In this document: one piece after another, positions 1 through 6,992 of the stretch
How positions within the stretch are numbered: the first letter of the stretch is position 1
Layout: the number at the start of each line of letters is the position of its first letter
The notes under the pieces: model-generated
Seen by the model: the letters and a program-made list of their open reading frames with translations, nothing else
Database searches by the model: none
What the model was told of the DNA's origin: nothing
Made by a program: the position numbers and the translations under genes
Source: an uncultured Acidimicrobiales bacterium
GTDB taxonomy: Bacteria > Actinomycetota > Acidimicrobiia > Acidimicrobiales > AC-14
Direction of reading: 5' to 3'
DNA: 34,072 nt
Assembly: GCA_902805665.1 (NCBI GenBank)
Contig: CADCTB010000014.1
Location: forward strand, 1-34,072

Positions 1-69
1 GCCGAGGTCGAGGCGCAGCCGAACGAGGCGACCGACGACCCTGCCGGGACCGGCGAACGCGCCACGTGA
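1..69 (+). CDS. C-terminal end of a gene entering from the left (unknown)
   Basis: Frame 1 is open from the first base to a TGA at 67-69 and encodes an acidic, Glu/Ala/Asp-rich tail ending GTGERAT. Disordered acidic tails of this kind are common at the end of actinobacterial proteins. Only about 22 residues are visible, so no family can be named. It could also be chance open frame in GC-rich DNA. Confidence 0.35.
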   Translation, partial: AEVEAQPNEATDDPAGTGERAT

Positions 70-454
70 CGGCCGGCTCCCCTCACCGGCGCGGCACGAG
101 GGACTTAATCAGCCAACATGGCGCAGAGGGGGGCCACTCCCGGATTCATCACTGCCGTGAAGCAGAGCCGCAGCAGCCCCTCGCACGCGCGCGGCGTCCT
201 CCGGTAGAGGTCCGGCTTTCTCGACCCCGGCGAGGACCAGCCGGGCTTGCCGGACGAGCCGGTCGGTGCGATCGGGGTCTCGCCCGCTATCTCCGCCGGC
301 GGAAGGTCGCGGCGGAGAATCGCTGTGGCGGAGGGGACGGCGGGTGGCGACGTGGTGGGCGGCGCCGCCGACGACGGGCCCACGGCGCGAGCGCGCGCCT
401 ACCGTTCGCAGTCTCGGCATGCGACGATCTCCGGGCGCGCCGGGTGCAACGTCG
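70..454. other. 385-bp stretch without a convincing gene
   Basis: Several short open frames exist on both strands, but none has a recognisable domain and their composition (Arg/Gly/Pro/Ala-rich) is typical of shadow frames in GC-rich DNA. The longest minus frame (109-462) would overlap the end of zwf and has no clear ribosome binding site. A short GC palindrome occurs near 291-302. I see no RNA gene or promoter I would defend. Confidence 0.5.
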
Positions 455-1834
455 TCACGCAACGGTTCGGCCGGTGGGTCCGGCCGAACCGGCCGGGTAG
501 CTCAGGAGCGGCGGTGTCCCCTTCTCCCACTCCGCGACGATGGGCTCCACGATGCGCCAGCACTCCTCGGCCTCGTCCCCGCGGATGGCGAGAGCGGGAT
601 CGCCCTGGAGTGCTTCCACCAGCAGACGGGCGTAGGCAGAGAGATCCTGGGGGGCAAGGGTGAGCTCGAGCTCGGCGGGCTCGAGGCAGAACGGATCACC
701 GGCGCCGTTCAGAGCCAGGTCGAGCACCATGCGATCGGGGCTCATCTGGAACACCAGCTGGTTGACCGGCCGGTGCCCTTCGTATCCGAACAGCGGATCC
801 ACCGGCGTCCGGAACCGGACCGCGATCTCCCTGCGATTGGTCGCCAGCGCCTTGCCGGTCCGCAGCCGGAACGGAACGCCCTGCCATCGGTCGTTGTCGA
901 CGAACAACGTCACTTCGGCGAACGTCTCGGTTTCGAGGGCAGGATCGACGCCCTGCTCCTCGGCGTAGTCGGGGAGGCGCCGGTCACCGATCGCGCCGGC
1001 GGTATAGCGGGCCCTGGTCGACTGCGATGCCACCTCCGCCGGCGTCGGCCCGCGAACGCTGCGCAGCAGTTCGACCTTGCTGTCCCGTAGATCCTTCGCA
1101 TTGAGAGCGTCAGGCTTCTCCATCGCCACGAGACACAGCAGCTGCAGCAGGTGGTTCTGGATCACGTCCCGGAGCGCTCCCGTCCGGTCGTAGTACCCGG
1201 CCCGGCCTTCCAGTGCGACCGTCTCGTCCCACACGATGTCGACCCCCGCGACCTCCTCCCGGTTCCACGCCGGTTGGAACAGGGGGTTGGCGAATCGGAC
1301 CCCGAGGATGTTCTGGACGGTCTGCTTGCCCAGGAAGTGGTCCATGCGGAACACCGCCTCCTCGGCGAAGTGCCGGTGGAGGAGCTCGTTGAGCGCCTTC
1401 GCAGAGGCAAGGTCGGTGCCGAAAGGCTTCTCGATGACGATCGTGGCGCCGGTGGCGGCGCCGATGGCAGCGAGCGCTTCGATCGCCGGTGCGAAGACGT
1501 TCGGCGGGAGGGCCAGGTAGGCGAGAGATCGACTGGTGTCCGGTCCGAACGCGGCGGCGAGTACCGCGGGATCGGCAACGTCGCCGGCGACGTAGGAGAG
1601 CCGCTCCACCAGGCCGTCGCCCACGGCAACGGGTAGCCCGGGGGCGTGCCGGGCGAGCCGCTCCCGGGCATGCCGGCGGAAGTTGGCCTCACCCCACGGG
1701 TCCCGGGCCACGCCCACGACGGCCAGGTCGTCAGGGAGGAATCGTGCGGCCGCCAGCTCGGCCAGGGCGACCAGGAGGTAACGACCGGTGAGATCCCCGG
1801 TGGCGCCGAGGATCACCAGGCGGCGCGCGGTCAT
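455..1834 (-). CDS. zwf: Glucose-6-phosphate dehydrogenase
   Basis: Oxidises glucose-6-phosphate to 6-phosphogluconolactone with NAD(P)+, the entry step of the oxidative pentose phosphate pathway; cytoplasmic. The 459-residue protein starts with the nucleotide-binding motif GATGDLTGR (10-18), has EKPFGTD (135-141) and the substrate/active-site block RMDHFLGKQTVQN (163 onward), in the usual order and near the usual length of 450-510. The ATG overlaps the TGA of the upstream glycosidase gene (ATGA), so translation is probably coupled and this start is preferred over the long upstream extension of the frame. It is the last gene of nhaA - GH15 - zwf. The last dozen or so codons coincide with a perfect 11-bp inverted repeat (464-490) that probably ends the transcript. 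Family assignment is firm; cofactor preference cannot be read from the sequence. Confidence 0.96.
   Translation of the reverse strand: MTARRLVILGATGDLTGRYLLVALAELAAARFLPDDLAVVGVARDPWGEANFRRHARERLARHAPGLPVAVGDGLVERLSYVAGDVADPAVLAAAFGPDTSRSLAYLALPPNVFAPAIEALAAIGAATGATIVIEKPFGTDLASAKALNELLHRHFAEEAVFRMDHFLGKQTVQNILGVRFANPLFQPAWNREEVAGVDIVWDETVALEGRAGYYDRTGALRDVIQNHLLQLLCLVAMEKPDALNAKDLRDSKVELLRSVRGPTPAEVASQSTRARYTAGAIGDRRLPDYAEEQGVDPALETETFAEVTLFVDNDRWQGVPFRLRTGKALATNRREIAVRFRTPVDPLFGYEGHRPVNQLVFQMSPDRMVLDLALNGAGDPFCLEPAELELTLAPQDLSAYARLLVEALQGDPALAIRGDEAEECWRIVEPIVAEWEKGTPPLLSYPAGSAGPTGRTVA
464..490 (-). terminator. 11-bp GC hairpin within the 3' end of zwf
   Basis: The arms GGTTCGGCCGG and CCGGCCGAACC are perfect complements around a 5-nt loop. 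The hairpin lies inside the last codons of zwf, ending a few bases before its stop. No T-run follows on either strand, so it would be an actinobacterial-type (L-shaped) terminator or an mRNA 3'-end stabiliser. It is the only strong hairpin at the end of the nhaA - zwf operon. Confidence 0.5.
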
Positions 1835-3663
1835 CCCCGCTCCCTCAGTGCGCGGGCCAAGTTCATGCCGCTGGACACCACGCCGACGTGGCTGAACGCC
1901 TGGGGATGGTTGCCCAGGAACGCGCCGGTCGACGGGTCGATCTCCTCGGGCAGCAGACCGAGCGTCCCCGCACGCTCGCAGAGTGACTCGTAGAGGGCCA
2001 TCGCCTCCTCCAGGCGTCCCTGGGCGGCCAGGTTGTCCACGAGCCAGAAGCTGCACAGCAGGAAGGCGCCCTCGTGCCCGGGCAGGCCGTCGGCGGACTC
2101 TTCGGGAAGGTAGCGGTAGAGCAGCCCGTGGCCGGCGCCCAGGCGCCGGACGATGGCCTCGACGGTGGCGATCATCCGGGGATGGCGGGCGTCGACGACT
2201 CGCCGCAGGGGCAGGGCGAGAAGGCTGGCATCGAGGCCACCCGGCCCAAGGTGCTCGGTGAAGGACCCCTGTCCCGGGTCCCAGGCCAGGTCGAGGATGG
2301 CGGCCTGGATTCGCTGGGCATCCGTCCGCCACCCGGCGACGTCGCCGGGCAGACCGAGCCGCTCGGCGAGGCGGGCGCCCCTGTCCAGCGCGACCTGGCA
2401 CATCGCGGCCGAGTAGGTGAACGGCCGGGTGGCCGTGCGCACCTCCCAGATGCCGTGGTCGGGCTGGTCCCAGGCGACCCGCGCTTCCTCCACCAGCGCA
2501 CTCAGCCGGTGCCACACCGACGGGCCCAGCTCGCCGCCCGCAGCCACCCATTGGTAGGCACAGTCGAGGATCTCCCCATACGCGTCGTGCTGGCGCTGGT
2601 CGGCGGCGGCGTTCCCCCAGCGCACCGGGGAGGACCGCCGATAGCCCTCCAGTTGGGGATCCTCGCGCTCGGGGGGCGGGCGGAGACCATCGAGGGTGTA
2701 CAGAACGCGAGGACTGCCGTCCCGCTCGATAGCGTCGAGGACCCAGCTCAGGAACCCCCGGGCCTCGGCGTGAAGCCCCACCCGCCGGAAGGCATAGACG
2801 GAGAAGGCTGCATCCCGCACCCAGGCGTAGCGGTAGTCCCAGTTGCGAACGCCACCGATCGCCTCGGGGAGGGAGGAGGTGGGGGCGGCGACCAGCGCGC
2901 CGGTCTCGTTGTAGTCCAGCATCTTCAACGTGACGATCGACCGCCGCACCACCGGCTCCTGAGGACCGTCGTAGACAAGCGTCCTCATCCACCGTCGCCA
3001 TCCGTCCAGGGTGGCCTGGAGCAGGGCGGGCGGCCGGAAGTCGCGGCGGTGACCCCCTCCGGCCCAACGCAGGATGAAATGGGCCTGCTCTCCGTCCTCG
3101 AGATCCACAGTCGTTCGCAAGCCGTCCAATGCGACTGTGGCCACCAGGCGAAGGTCGAGGTCCGGGCGGAGCGCGGCGCGGATACGAAGTCCTTGCCCGT
3201 GCGGCTGGGCCGTCGCGCCGCCCCGAGGCTCGAGCGCGACCTGTAGCCGCACGCGGCCATGGAGGACCACCACGGACCGCAGCAGCTCACCGCGGCCGGC
3301 CGCCGTGTCCTCGCCGAGGTCGGCCCCGGAACGCAGTGTGAGGCAGTCGGTGACCCGAACCACTCCCGTCGGGCTCCGGAGCTCGGTGACGAGGACGCCA
3401 GTGTCCGGCTCGTACCGCTGCCGAGCCTCGGTGAGGCCTTCGGGCGCGATCCGGAAGGCGCCACCTGTCTTGACGTCGAGAAGCGAGCAGAACAGGGGTT
3501 CCGAGTCGAAACGGGGCACGCACAGCCACACGACGGCGCCGTCGCGGGCAACGAGTGCCGCCGTCGTGCCGTCACCGATGAGGCCGACGTCCTCCAGGGG
3601 CGGATAGCCGCCGTGGAAGCGCAGCGGGGTGAACGCCGCCTCGGACGAGGTCACCGTCGTCAC
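1831..3663 (-). CDS. Glycoside hydrolase family 15 protein (glucoamylase or trehalase-like)
   Basis: A 610-residue cytoplasmic GH15 enzyme. The N-terminal beta-domain begins with a typical block (GGYPPLEDVGLIGDG, residues 18-32). The (alpha/alpha)6 domain carries NWDYRYAWVRDAAF (274-287), the block EGYRRSSPVRWGNAAADQ (about 339-356) and LLPEEIDPSTG (570-580), where one of the catalytic glutamates of the family is expected. The family inverts alpha-glucosidic bonds. Bacterial members of this length include glucoamylases, glucodextranases and the mycobacterial trehalases, so the substrate is not settled. There is no signal peptide. The GTG start overlaps the nhaA stop (GTGA), and the gene overlaps zwf by 4 nt. 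Placement next to zwf suggests that the released glucose, once phosphorylated, feeds the pentose phosphate pathway; this is an inference. Confidence 0.9.
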   Translation of the reverse strand: MTTVTSSEAAFTPLRFHGGYPPLEDVGLIGDGTTAALVARDGAVVWLCVPRFDSEPLFCSLLDVKTGGAFRIAPEGLTEARQRYEPDTGVLVTELRSPTGVVRVTDCLTLRSGADLGEDTAAGRGELLRSVVVLHGRVRLQVALEPRGGATAQPHGQGLRIRAALRPDLDLRLVATVALDGLRTTVDLEDGEQAHFILRWAGGGHRRDFRPPALLQATLDGWRRWMRTLVYDGPQEPVVRRSIVTLKMLDYNETGALVAAPTSSLPEAIGGVRNWDYRYAWVRDAAFSVYAFRRVGLHAEARGFLSWVLDAIERDGSPRVLYTLDGLRPPPEREDPQLEGYRRSSPVRWGNAAADQRQHDAYGEILDCAYQWVAAGGELGPSVWHRLSALVEEARVAWDQPDHGIWEVRTATRPFTYSAAMCQVALDRGARLAERLGLPGDVAGWRTDAQRIQAAILDLAWDPGQGSFTEHLGPGGLDASLLALPLRRVVDARHPRMIATVEAIVRRLGAGHGLLYRYLPEESADGLPGHEGAFLLCSFWLVDNLAAQGRLEEAMALYESLCERAGTLGLLPEEIDPSTGAFLGNHPQAFSHVGVVSSGMNLARALRERG

Positions 3664-4874
3664 ACCGCCACCGTCTCCCCCGTCGACACGGCCTCGTCGT
3701 CCGCCGGCCGAGACTGACGGAGCAGGACGGCAACGCCGACGATGGCAGCGACGAGCGAGCCGGCCAGGATCCCGATCTTGGCCTGCATCTGCAACTCCTC
3801 CGAGCTGAAGGCGAGGCCGGTGATGAACAGCGACACGGTGAACCCGATCCCGGCCAGCGCGCTGGCGCCCAGGACATGGTTCATCCCCACGCCTGGCGGC
3901 AGGCGTCCCGCTCCGGCGCGGGTGGCGCCCCATGCCACCGCGGTGATTCCCAGGATCTTGCCGGCCACCAGTCCGAGAACCACCGCCCAGGTGAGTCGGC
4001 TGCCGGCGGCCGTTCCGAGCGCGCCCGACCCGAGCGAAACCCCGGCGTTGGCCAGGGCGAAGATCGGGACCACGAGATAGCTGCTCCATGGGTGAAGTCG
4101 GTGCTCGAGGTGCTCCAGCACGTTGCGACCCCGGACGGGGCGGGCCGGGGTGAGCAGGCCCAGCGCGACCCCGGCGATGGTGGGGTGGATGCCCGCCCGG
4201 TACGTGCAGTACCACGCGGCCAGGCCAATGGGAACGTAGGCGATCGGATGCACAAGCCCGAGTCTGCGGACGACGACGACTGCGGCGAGGGCGGCGATCC
4301 CCCCGGCCAGCCACAACCCGCTGAGACCGCTCGAGTAGAAGGCGGCGATCACCACGATGGCCCCGATGTCGTCCACGATGGCGAGCGTCAGCAGGAAGAC
4401 CTTGAGCCGCGGGGGAACACGGCTTCCGAGGAGAGCCAGTATCCCGACGACGAAGGCGATATCGGTGGCCATCGGGATGGCCCACCCCCGGCCCGCCTCA
4501 CCGCCGCCGGCCAGGGCGAGGAACAGCACTGCGGGGACGACCATGCCACCGAGAGCGGCGAGCGCGGGCAGCGAGGCGGCTTTCGGATCACGAAGCTCCC
4601 CCACGACCAGCTCGCGCTTGATCTCGAGGCCGATGAGGAAGAAGAACACGACCATGAGGGCGTCGTTGACCCAATGCTGGAGGTCCTCGCGTACGGCGAA
4701 CGTGCCCGGGCCGATGCTGAGGGTGGTGTGCCAGAAGTCCTGGTAGCTGTCGGCCCACGGGCTGTTGGCCCAGCCAATGGCGGCAATCGTGGCCGCCAGG
4801 AGAAGCACCCCTCCGCCCGCTTCGGTACGGAGGAAGTCGCGCAGCGGGCTGAGGACGGGCACGCGACGGGCCAT
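3660..4874 (-). CDS. nhaA: Na+/H+ antiporter NhaA
   Basis: An inner-membrane antiporter that expels Na+ (or Li+) in exchange for protons. The 404 residues form about 11-12 hydrophobic segments. Family hallmarks are visible: WANSPWADSY near the N-terminus, LIGLEIKRELVVGEL, ATDIAF with the first transport aspartate, and TLAIVDDIGAI with the paired aspartates that bind the cation, followed by GIHPTIAGVALGLLTPARP. The ATG at 4874 has an AGAAGGGA Shine-Dalgarno at proper spacing. That Shine-Dalgarno lies beside a small hairpin (4884-4901) in a structured leader that is annotated separately. The gene heads an operon with GH15 and zwf, an unusual partnership. The assignment is firm. Confidence 0.97.
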   Translation of the reverse strand: MARRVPVLSPLRDFLRTEAGGGVLLLAATIAAIGWANSPWADSYQDFWHTTLSIGPGTFAVREDLQHWVNDALMVVFFFLIGLEIKRELVVGELRDPKAASLPALAALGGMVVPAVLFLALAGGGEAGRGWAIPMATDIAFVVGILALLGSRVPPRLKVFLLTLAIVDDIGAIVVIAAFYSSGLSGLWLAGGIAALAAVVVVRRLGLVHPIAYVPIGLAAWYCTYRAGIHPTIAGVALGLLTPARPVRGRNVLEHLEHRLHPWSSYLVVPIFALANAGVSLGSGALGTAAGSRLTWAVVLGLVAGKILGITAVAWGATRAGAGRLPPGVGMNHVLGASALAGIGFTVSLFITGLAFSSEELQMQAKIGILAGSLVAAIVGVAVLLRQSRPADDEAVSTGETVAV

Positions 4875-4990
4875 CAGTCCCTTCTCTCTGCGGCTCGAGA
4901 GGAACCGACACCCTTCGAGGAAGGTTCGGCAGTTACCTGGATGGGCAATCGATCACCTCGCGCGGAAAGAGAGATTGCCGACCAGGCTTC
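4875..4990 (-). promoter_or_regulatory. Structured 5' leader of nhaA (riboswitch-like)
   Basis: On the nhaA mRNA strand, CCTGG (4986-4982) and GGCAATC (4979-4973) pair with GATTGCC (4950-4944) and CCAGG (4940-4936), giving a 12-bp stem interrupted by a small internal loop and closing a 22-nt apical loop. Just upstream, TGCCGG...TCGGCA can form a competing hairpin that uses the same CCTGGTCGGC bases. Just before the start codon, CTCTC (4901-4897) pairs with GAGAG (4888-4884), beside and partly over the AGAAGGGA ribosome binding site. Mutually exclusive stems plus a hairpin at the ribosome binding site are the architecture of translational riboswitches. Known Na+ and Li+ riboswitch classes sit before antiporter genes, but I cannot confirm a match to any Rfam family by eye. 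Confidence 0.45.
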
Positions 4991-5080
4991 CCGGCACGCC
5001 GAGCGGCTCCTACCCCGCCGGAGTCCGTGCCATGCGTCGAGGGACGCACTAGCCACCTGCCGGTTGGGTAAGGACCTGTT

Positions 5081-5860
5081 GTGTACGGCGTCATCCTGCT
5101 CCTCGTGGTGGCCATGCTCTCGCTGCTCCTCACCCGGATCGCCACCATCGCCCTCACGGCCACGGGCATGTCACGGCCGTCGGCCCGCTTCCAGGCCCGT
5201 TCCGCGCTGACCGGAGTGGGCTTCACCACCACGGAGTCGGAGGCCGTGGTCGCTCACCCCGCTCGGCGGCGCATCATCATGGCGCTGATGCTCCTGGGCA
5301 GCGTCGGGCTCGCCACCAGCATCGCCGGCATCCTGGCCGGGGTGGTCGGCAAAGCCAACGCAGGTGACCGCCTCACCCGCACCGTGGTGCTCCTCGGTGG
5401 CCTGGGTGTGATCTATTGGATCTCGACGTCCAAGCGGGTCGACCGTCGGCTCTCTTCGGTGATCGGTCGCGGCCTCGCCCGCTTCACGGACCTCGACGTC
5501 CGGGACTACGCCGCCCTGTTACACGTCTCAGGCGAGTACGAGGTCAAGGAGATGCTGGCTGTCCCCGGCGCGTGGATGACCGGCCGGACCCTGGGCGAGC
5601 TCCGACTCCGGGACGAAGGGATTCTGGTTCTCGGGATCGTTCGTGTCGACGGGTCGTACCTGGGCGTTCCGACCAAGCAGACCCGGATCGAGCCGGGGGA
5701 CACCCTGATCCTGTACGGCCGCGACGGGCGGTTCGCCGAACTGACGTCTCGCCTGGCCGGGGCCGACGGTGACGATGCCCATGCGCAAGCCGTCGCCAGG
5801 CAGCAACAGGTGGCCGACGAGGAACAAGACCAGACGCAGGGCCGCTTCGGCGAGCGCTAG
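5081..5860 (+). CDS. Membrane protein with TrkH/KtrB-like pore segment and C-terminal RCK_C (TrkA-C) domain
   Basis: A 259-residue protein with three hydrophobic segments (about 2-25, 66-90 and 102-117) and then a cytosolic RCK_C domain (about 150-225) recognisable by MTGRTLGEL, VLGIVRVDG and IEPGDTLILYG. Between the first two helices is ARFQARSALTGVGFTT (35-50), which resembles the pore loop and glycine filter of TrkH/KtrB K+ transporters, so the protein looks like a minimal pore unit fused to a ligand-binding RCK_C domain. Proteins of this type are usually annotated as TrkA-C or potassium transporter; RCK_C domains often bind c-di-AMP or nucleotides. The GTG start has AGGA 8 nt upstream. 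It diverges from nhaA, so both genes may serve ion homeostasis. Transport has not been shown for this architecture as far as I know. Confidence 0.75.
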   Translation: MYGVILLLVVAMLSLLLTRIATIALTATGMSRPSARFQARSALTGVGFTTTESEAVVAHPARRRIIMALMLLGSVGLATSIAGILAGVVGKANAGDRLTRTVVLLGGLGVIYWISTSKRVDRRLSSVIGRGLARFTDLDVRDYAALLHVSGEYEVKEMLAVPGAWMTGRTLGELRLRDEGILVLGIVRVDGSYLGVPTKQTRIEPGDTLILYGRDGRFAELTSRLAGADGDDAHAQAVARQQQVADEEQDQTQGRFGER

Positions 5861-5869
5861 ACCGTGACC

Positions 5870-5894
5870 GGAGGGGTGCCGGGCGCACCCCTCC
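5870..5894. terminator. Bidirectional hairpin terminator between the RCK_C gene and tRNA-Pro
   Basis: The arms GGAGGGGTGC and GCACCCCTCC pair perfectly (10 bp) around a 5-nt loop, 10 nt after the TAG of the RCK_C gene, and are followed by a pyrimidine-rich stretch (TTCCTGCTCCTT). It lies downstream of the converging tRNA-Pro gene too, so it can serve both. Confidence 0.75.
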
Positions 5895-5907
5895 TTCCTG
5901 CTCCTTG

Positions 5908-5985
5908 TGGTCGGGCTGGGGAGATTTGAACTCCCGACCTCTTGACCCCCAGTCAAGCGCGCTAACCAAGCTGCGCCACAGCCCG
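5908..5985 (-). tRNA. tRNA-Pro (anticodon GGG)
   Basis: On the minus strand the acceptor arms CGGGCTG and CAGCCCG pair in all 7 positions. The D-arm GGCGCAGCTTGGTTAGCGC is typical of tRNA-Pro. The anticodon stem CTTGA/TCAAG encloses a 7-nt loop CTGGGGG with anticodon GGG at 5950-5948. The T-arm reads GGGAGTTCAAATCTCCC. The discriminator A and a chromosomally encoded CCA end the gene at 5908. The GGG anticodon reads CCC and CCU proline codons, which suits a GC-rich genome. Confidence 0.97.
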
Positions 5986-5996
5986 TACCGACTCCG

Positions 5997-6025
5997 ACTG
6001 TAGCCGGGCCGGCGGGAGGGGTCAC
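5997..6025 (-). promoter_or_regulatory. Promoter of tRNA-Pro
   Basis: On the minus strand a -35-like GTGACC (6025-6020) and a -10 TACAGT (6002-5997) are separated by 17 bp, with the -10 ending 11 nt before the mature tRNA 5' end. Spacing and position fit a sigma-70 type promoter with a short 5' leader. Confidence 0.5.
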
Positions 6026-6054
6026 CCCGTGAAGGTATGGGAAGGTGTGCGCAC

Positions 6055-6777
6055 ATGAAGACGACGACCCGTCCCCGCAAGCTCGCCGCCCTGCTCCTCG
6101 CACTCTTCGGAAGCCAGTTGGCACTGGCGTCCACAGCCAGCGCCGCGGGCGGCGGCTTACTCGGGACCGGTCTCTTTGCCCCGCCCCCCGCCCCGCCGGC
6201 ACCGCCGCCTGCGGCGCCCGCCGCCAAGCCGCTGACCATGGCGGACGTCGAGCAGAAGCTTGCGTCGCTCCACTACGACGTCGGCGACGCCGATGGCATT
6301 GTCGACGACCAGACCCACAGCGCCATCATGGCGTACCAGAAGGTCCACGGCCTCGAGCGGACAGGAGTTCTCGACGACGCCCTCACCGCCCGGATCATGG
6401 CTGACCAGAGCACTCCTCCGCCGCTGGTGCCGAGCGGGGAGCCCAATCGAGTCGAGGTCAGCCTCTCGCGCCAGGTCCTCTTCCTGTACGAGGGCGGCAA
6501 CCTGAGCAAGATCCTCGCGGTGGCGACGGGGACGTCGGCCACACCCACCCCGACCGGCAGCTTCCGCTTCTTCCGGTCGGACGCGGGCTGGCACACCAGT
6601 CGCTATGGCCGTCTCTACAACGCCCAGTACTTCGTCGGCGGCTACGCCATCCACGGCTCGTTGTCGGTCCCGGCCACGCCTGCGTCGCACGGTTGCATCC
6701 GGATCTCGATGCACTCCGCCGAGTGGTTCCCGTCGCACGTGAGCAAGGGCATGCAGGTGATCGTCGTCAAGGACTGA
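6055..6777 (+). CDS. Secreted L,D-transpeptidase with peptidoglycan-binding domain
   Basis: Catalyses 3-3 peptidoglycan cross-linking or attaches proteins to the wall; acts outside the membrane. The 240-residue protein has a signal peptide (MKTTTRPRK, a hydrophobic core, cleavage near ASTASA-AG at 26-32), a Pro/Ala linker (43-59), a PG_binding_1 domain (about 61-117) and a YkuD catalytic domain (about 132-239) with His200 and the active-site motif SHGCIR (211-216, Cys214). The ATG at 6055 is chosen because GGAAGG lies 9 nt upstream; the in-frame ATG at 6037 would place a poor charged extension before the signal peptide and has a badly spaced ribosome binding site. It converges with the zinc-ribbon gene 6 nt downstream. 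The assignment to the YkuD family is firm; the natural substrate is not known. Confidence 0.93.
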   Translation: MKTTTRPRKLAALLLALFGSQLALASTASAAGGGLLGTGLFAPPPAPPAPPPAAPAAKPLTMADVEQKLASLHYDVGDADGIVDDQTHSAIMAYQKVHGLERTGVLDDALTARIMADQSTPPPLVPSGEPNRVEVSLSRQVLFLYEGGNLSKILAVATGTSATPTPTGSFRFFRSDAGWHTSRYGRLYNAQYFVGGYAIHGSLSVPATPASHGCIRISMHSAEWFPSHVSKGMQVIVVKD

Positions 6778-6783
6778 TGCCTC

Positions 6784-6984
6784 TCAGATCCTGTGGATCA
6801 CCCAGGCGATGCCCTGCACGGCCCGCCACCCCAGGTAGATGGTGGCCGAGAGGATCAGCAGCTTGAAGTGCCAAGGGGTCTTGGGCGGGGTGGTGTCGAG
6901 CGCCTGATCGCACGTCGGGCACGTGCCGCCCTCCCCCAGTTCACTGGGTCGCCAGTAGTGGTCGCAGTCCTCACACGTCGGCAT
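6784..6984 (-). CDS. Small zinc-ribbon membrane protein (unknown function)
   Basis: A 66-residue protein. The N-terminal half has two CxxC pairs, CEDC (4-7) and CPTC (22-25), forming a zinc ribbon that encloses HYWRPSEL. The C-terminal half has one membrane helix (about 42-60) and a short basic tail. It starts 8 nt after the stop of the SpoIIE phosphatase gene, so the two are co-transcribed. The two CxxC pairs and the membrane helix make a real gene likely despite the small size. Function unknown; a regulator or scaffold for the phosphatase is only a guess. Confidence 0.72.
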   Translation of the reverse strand: MPTCEDCDHYWRPSELGEGGTCPTCDQALDTTPPKTPWHFKLLILSATIYLGWRAVQGIAWVIHRI

Positions 6985-6992
6985 GGCCAGGA

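Noticed and set aside
109-462. Minus-strand frame of 117 codons in the left gene-free stretch
   Set aside because: No domain, no ribosome binding site, start inside the zwf 3' end, and Arg/Gly/Pro composition of a shadow frame. Kept only as a remark.
4944-5010. Cobalamin riboswitch before nhaA (CCGGGAAGCC-like string)
   Set aside because: The downstream B12-box type sequence and the GCCACTG core are missing, and the gene context gives no reason for B12 control.
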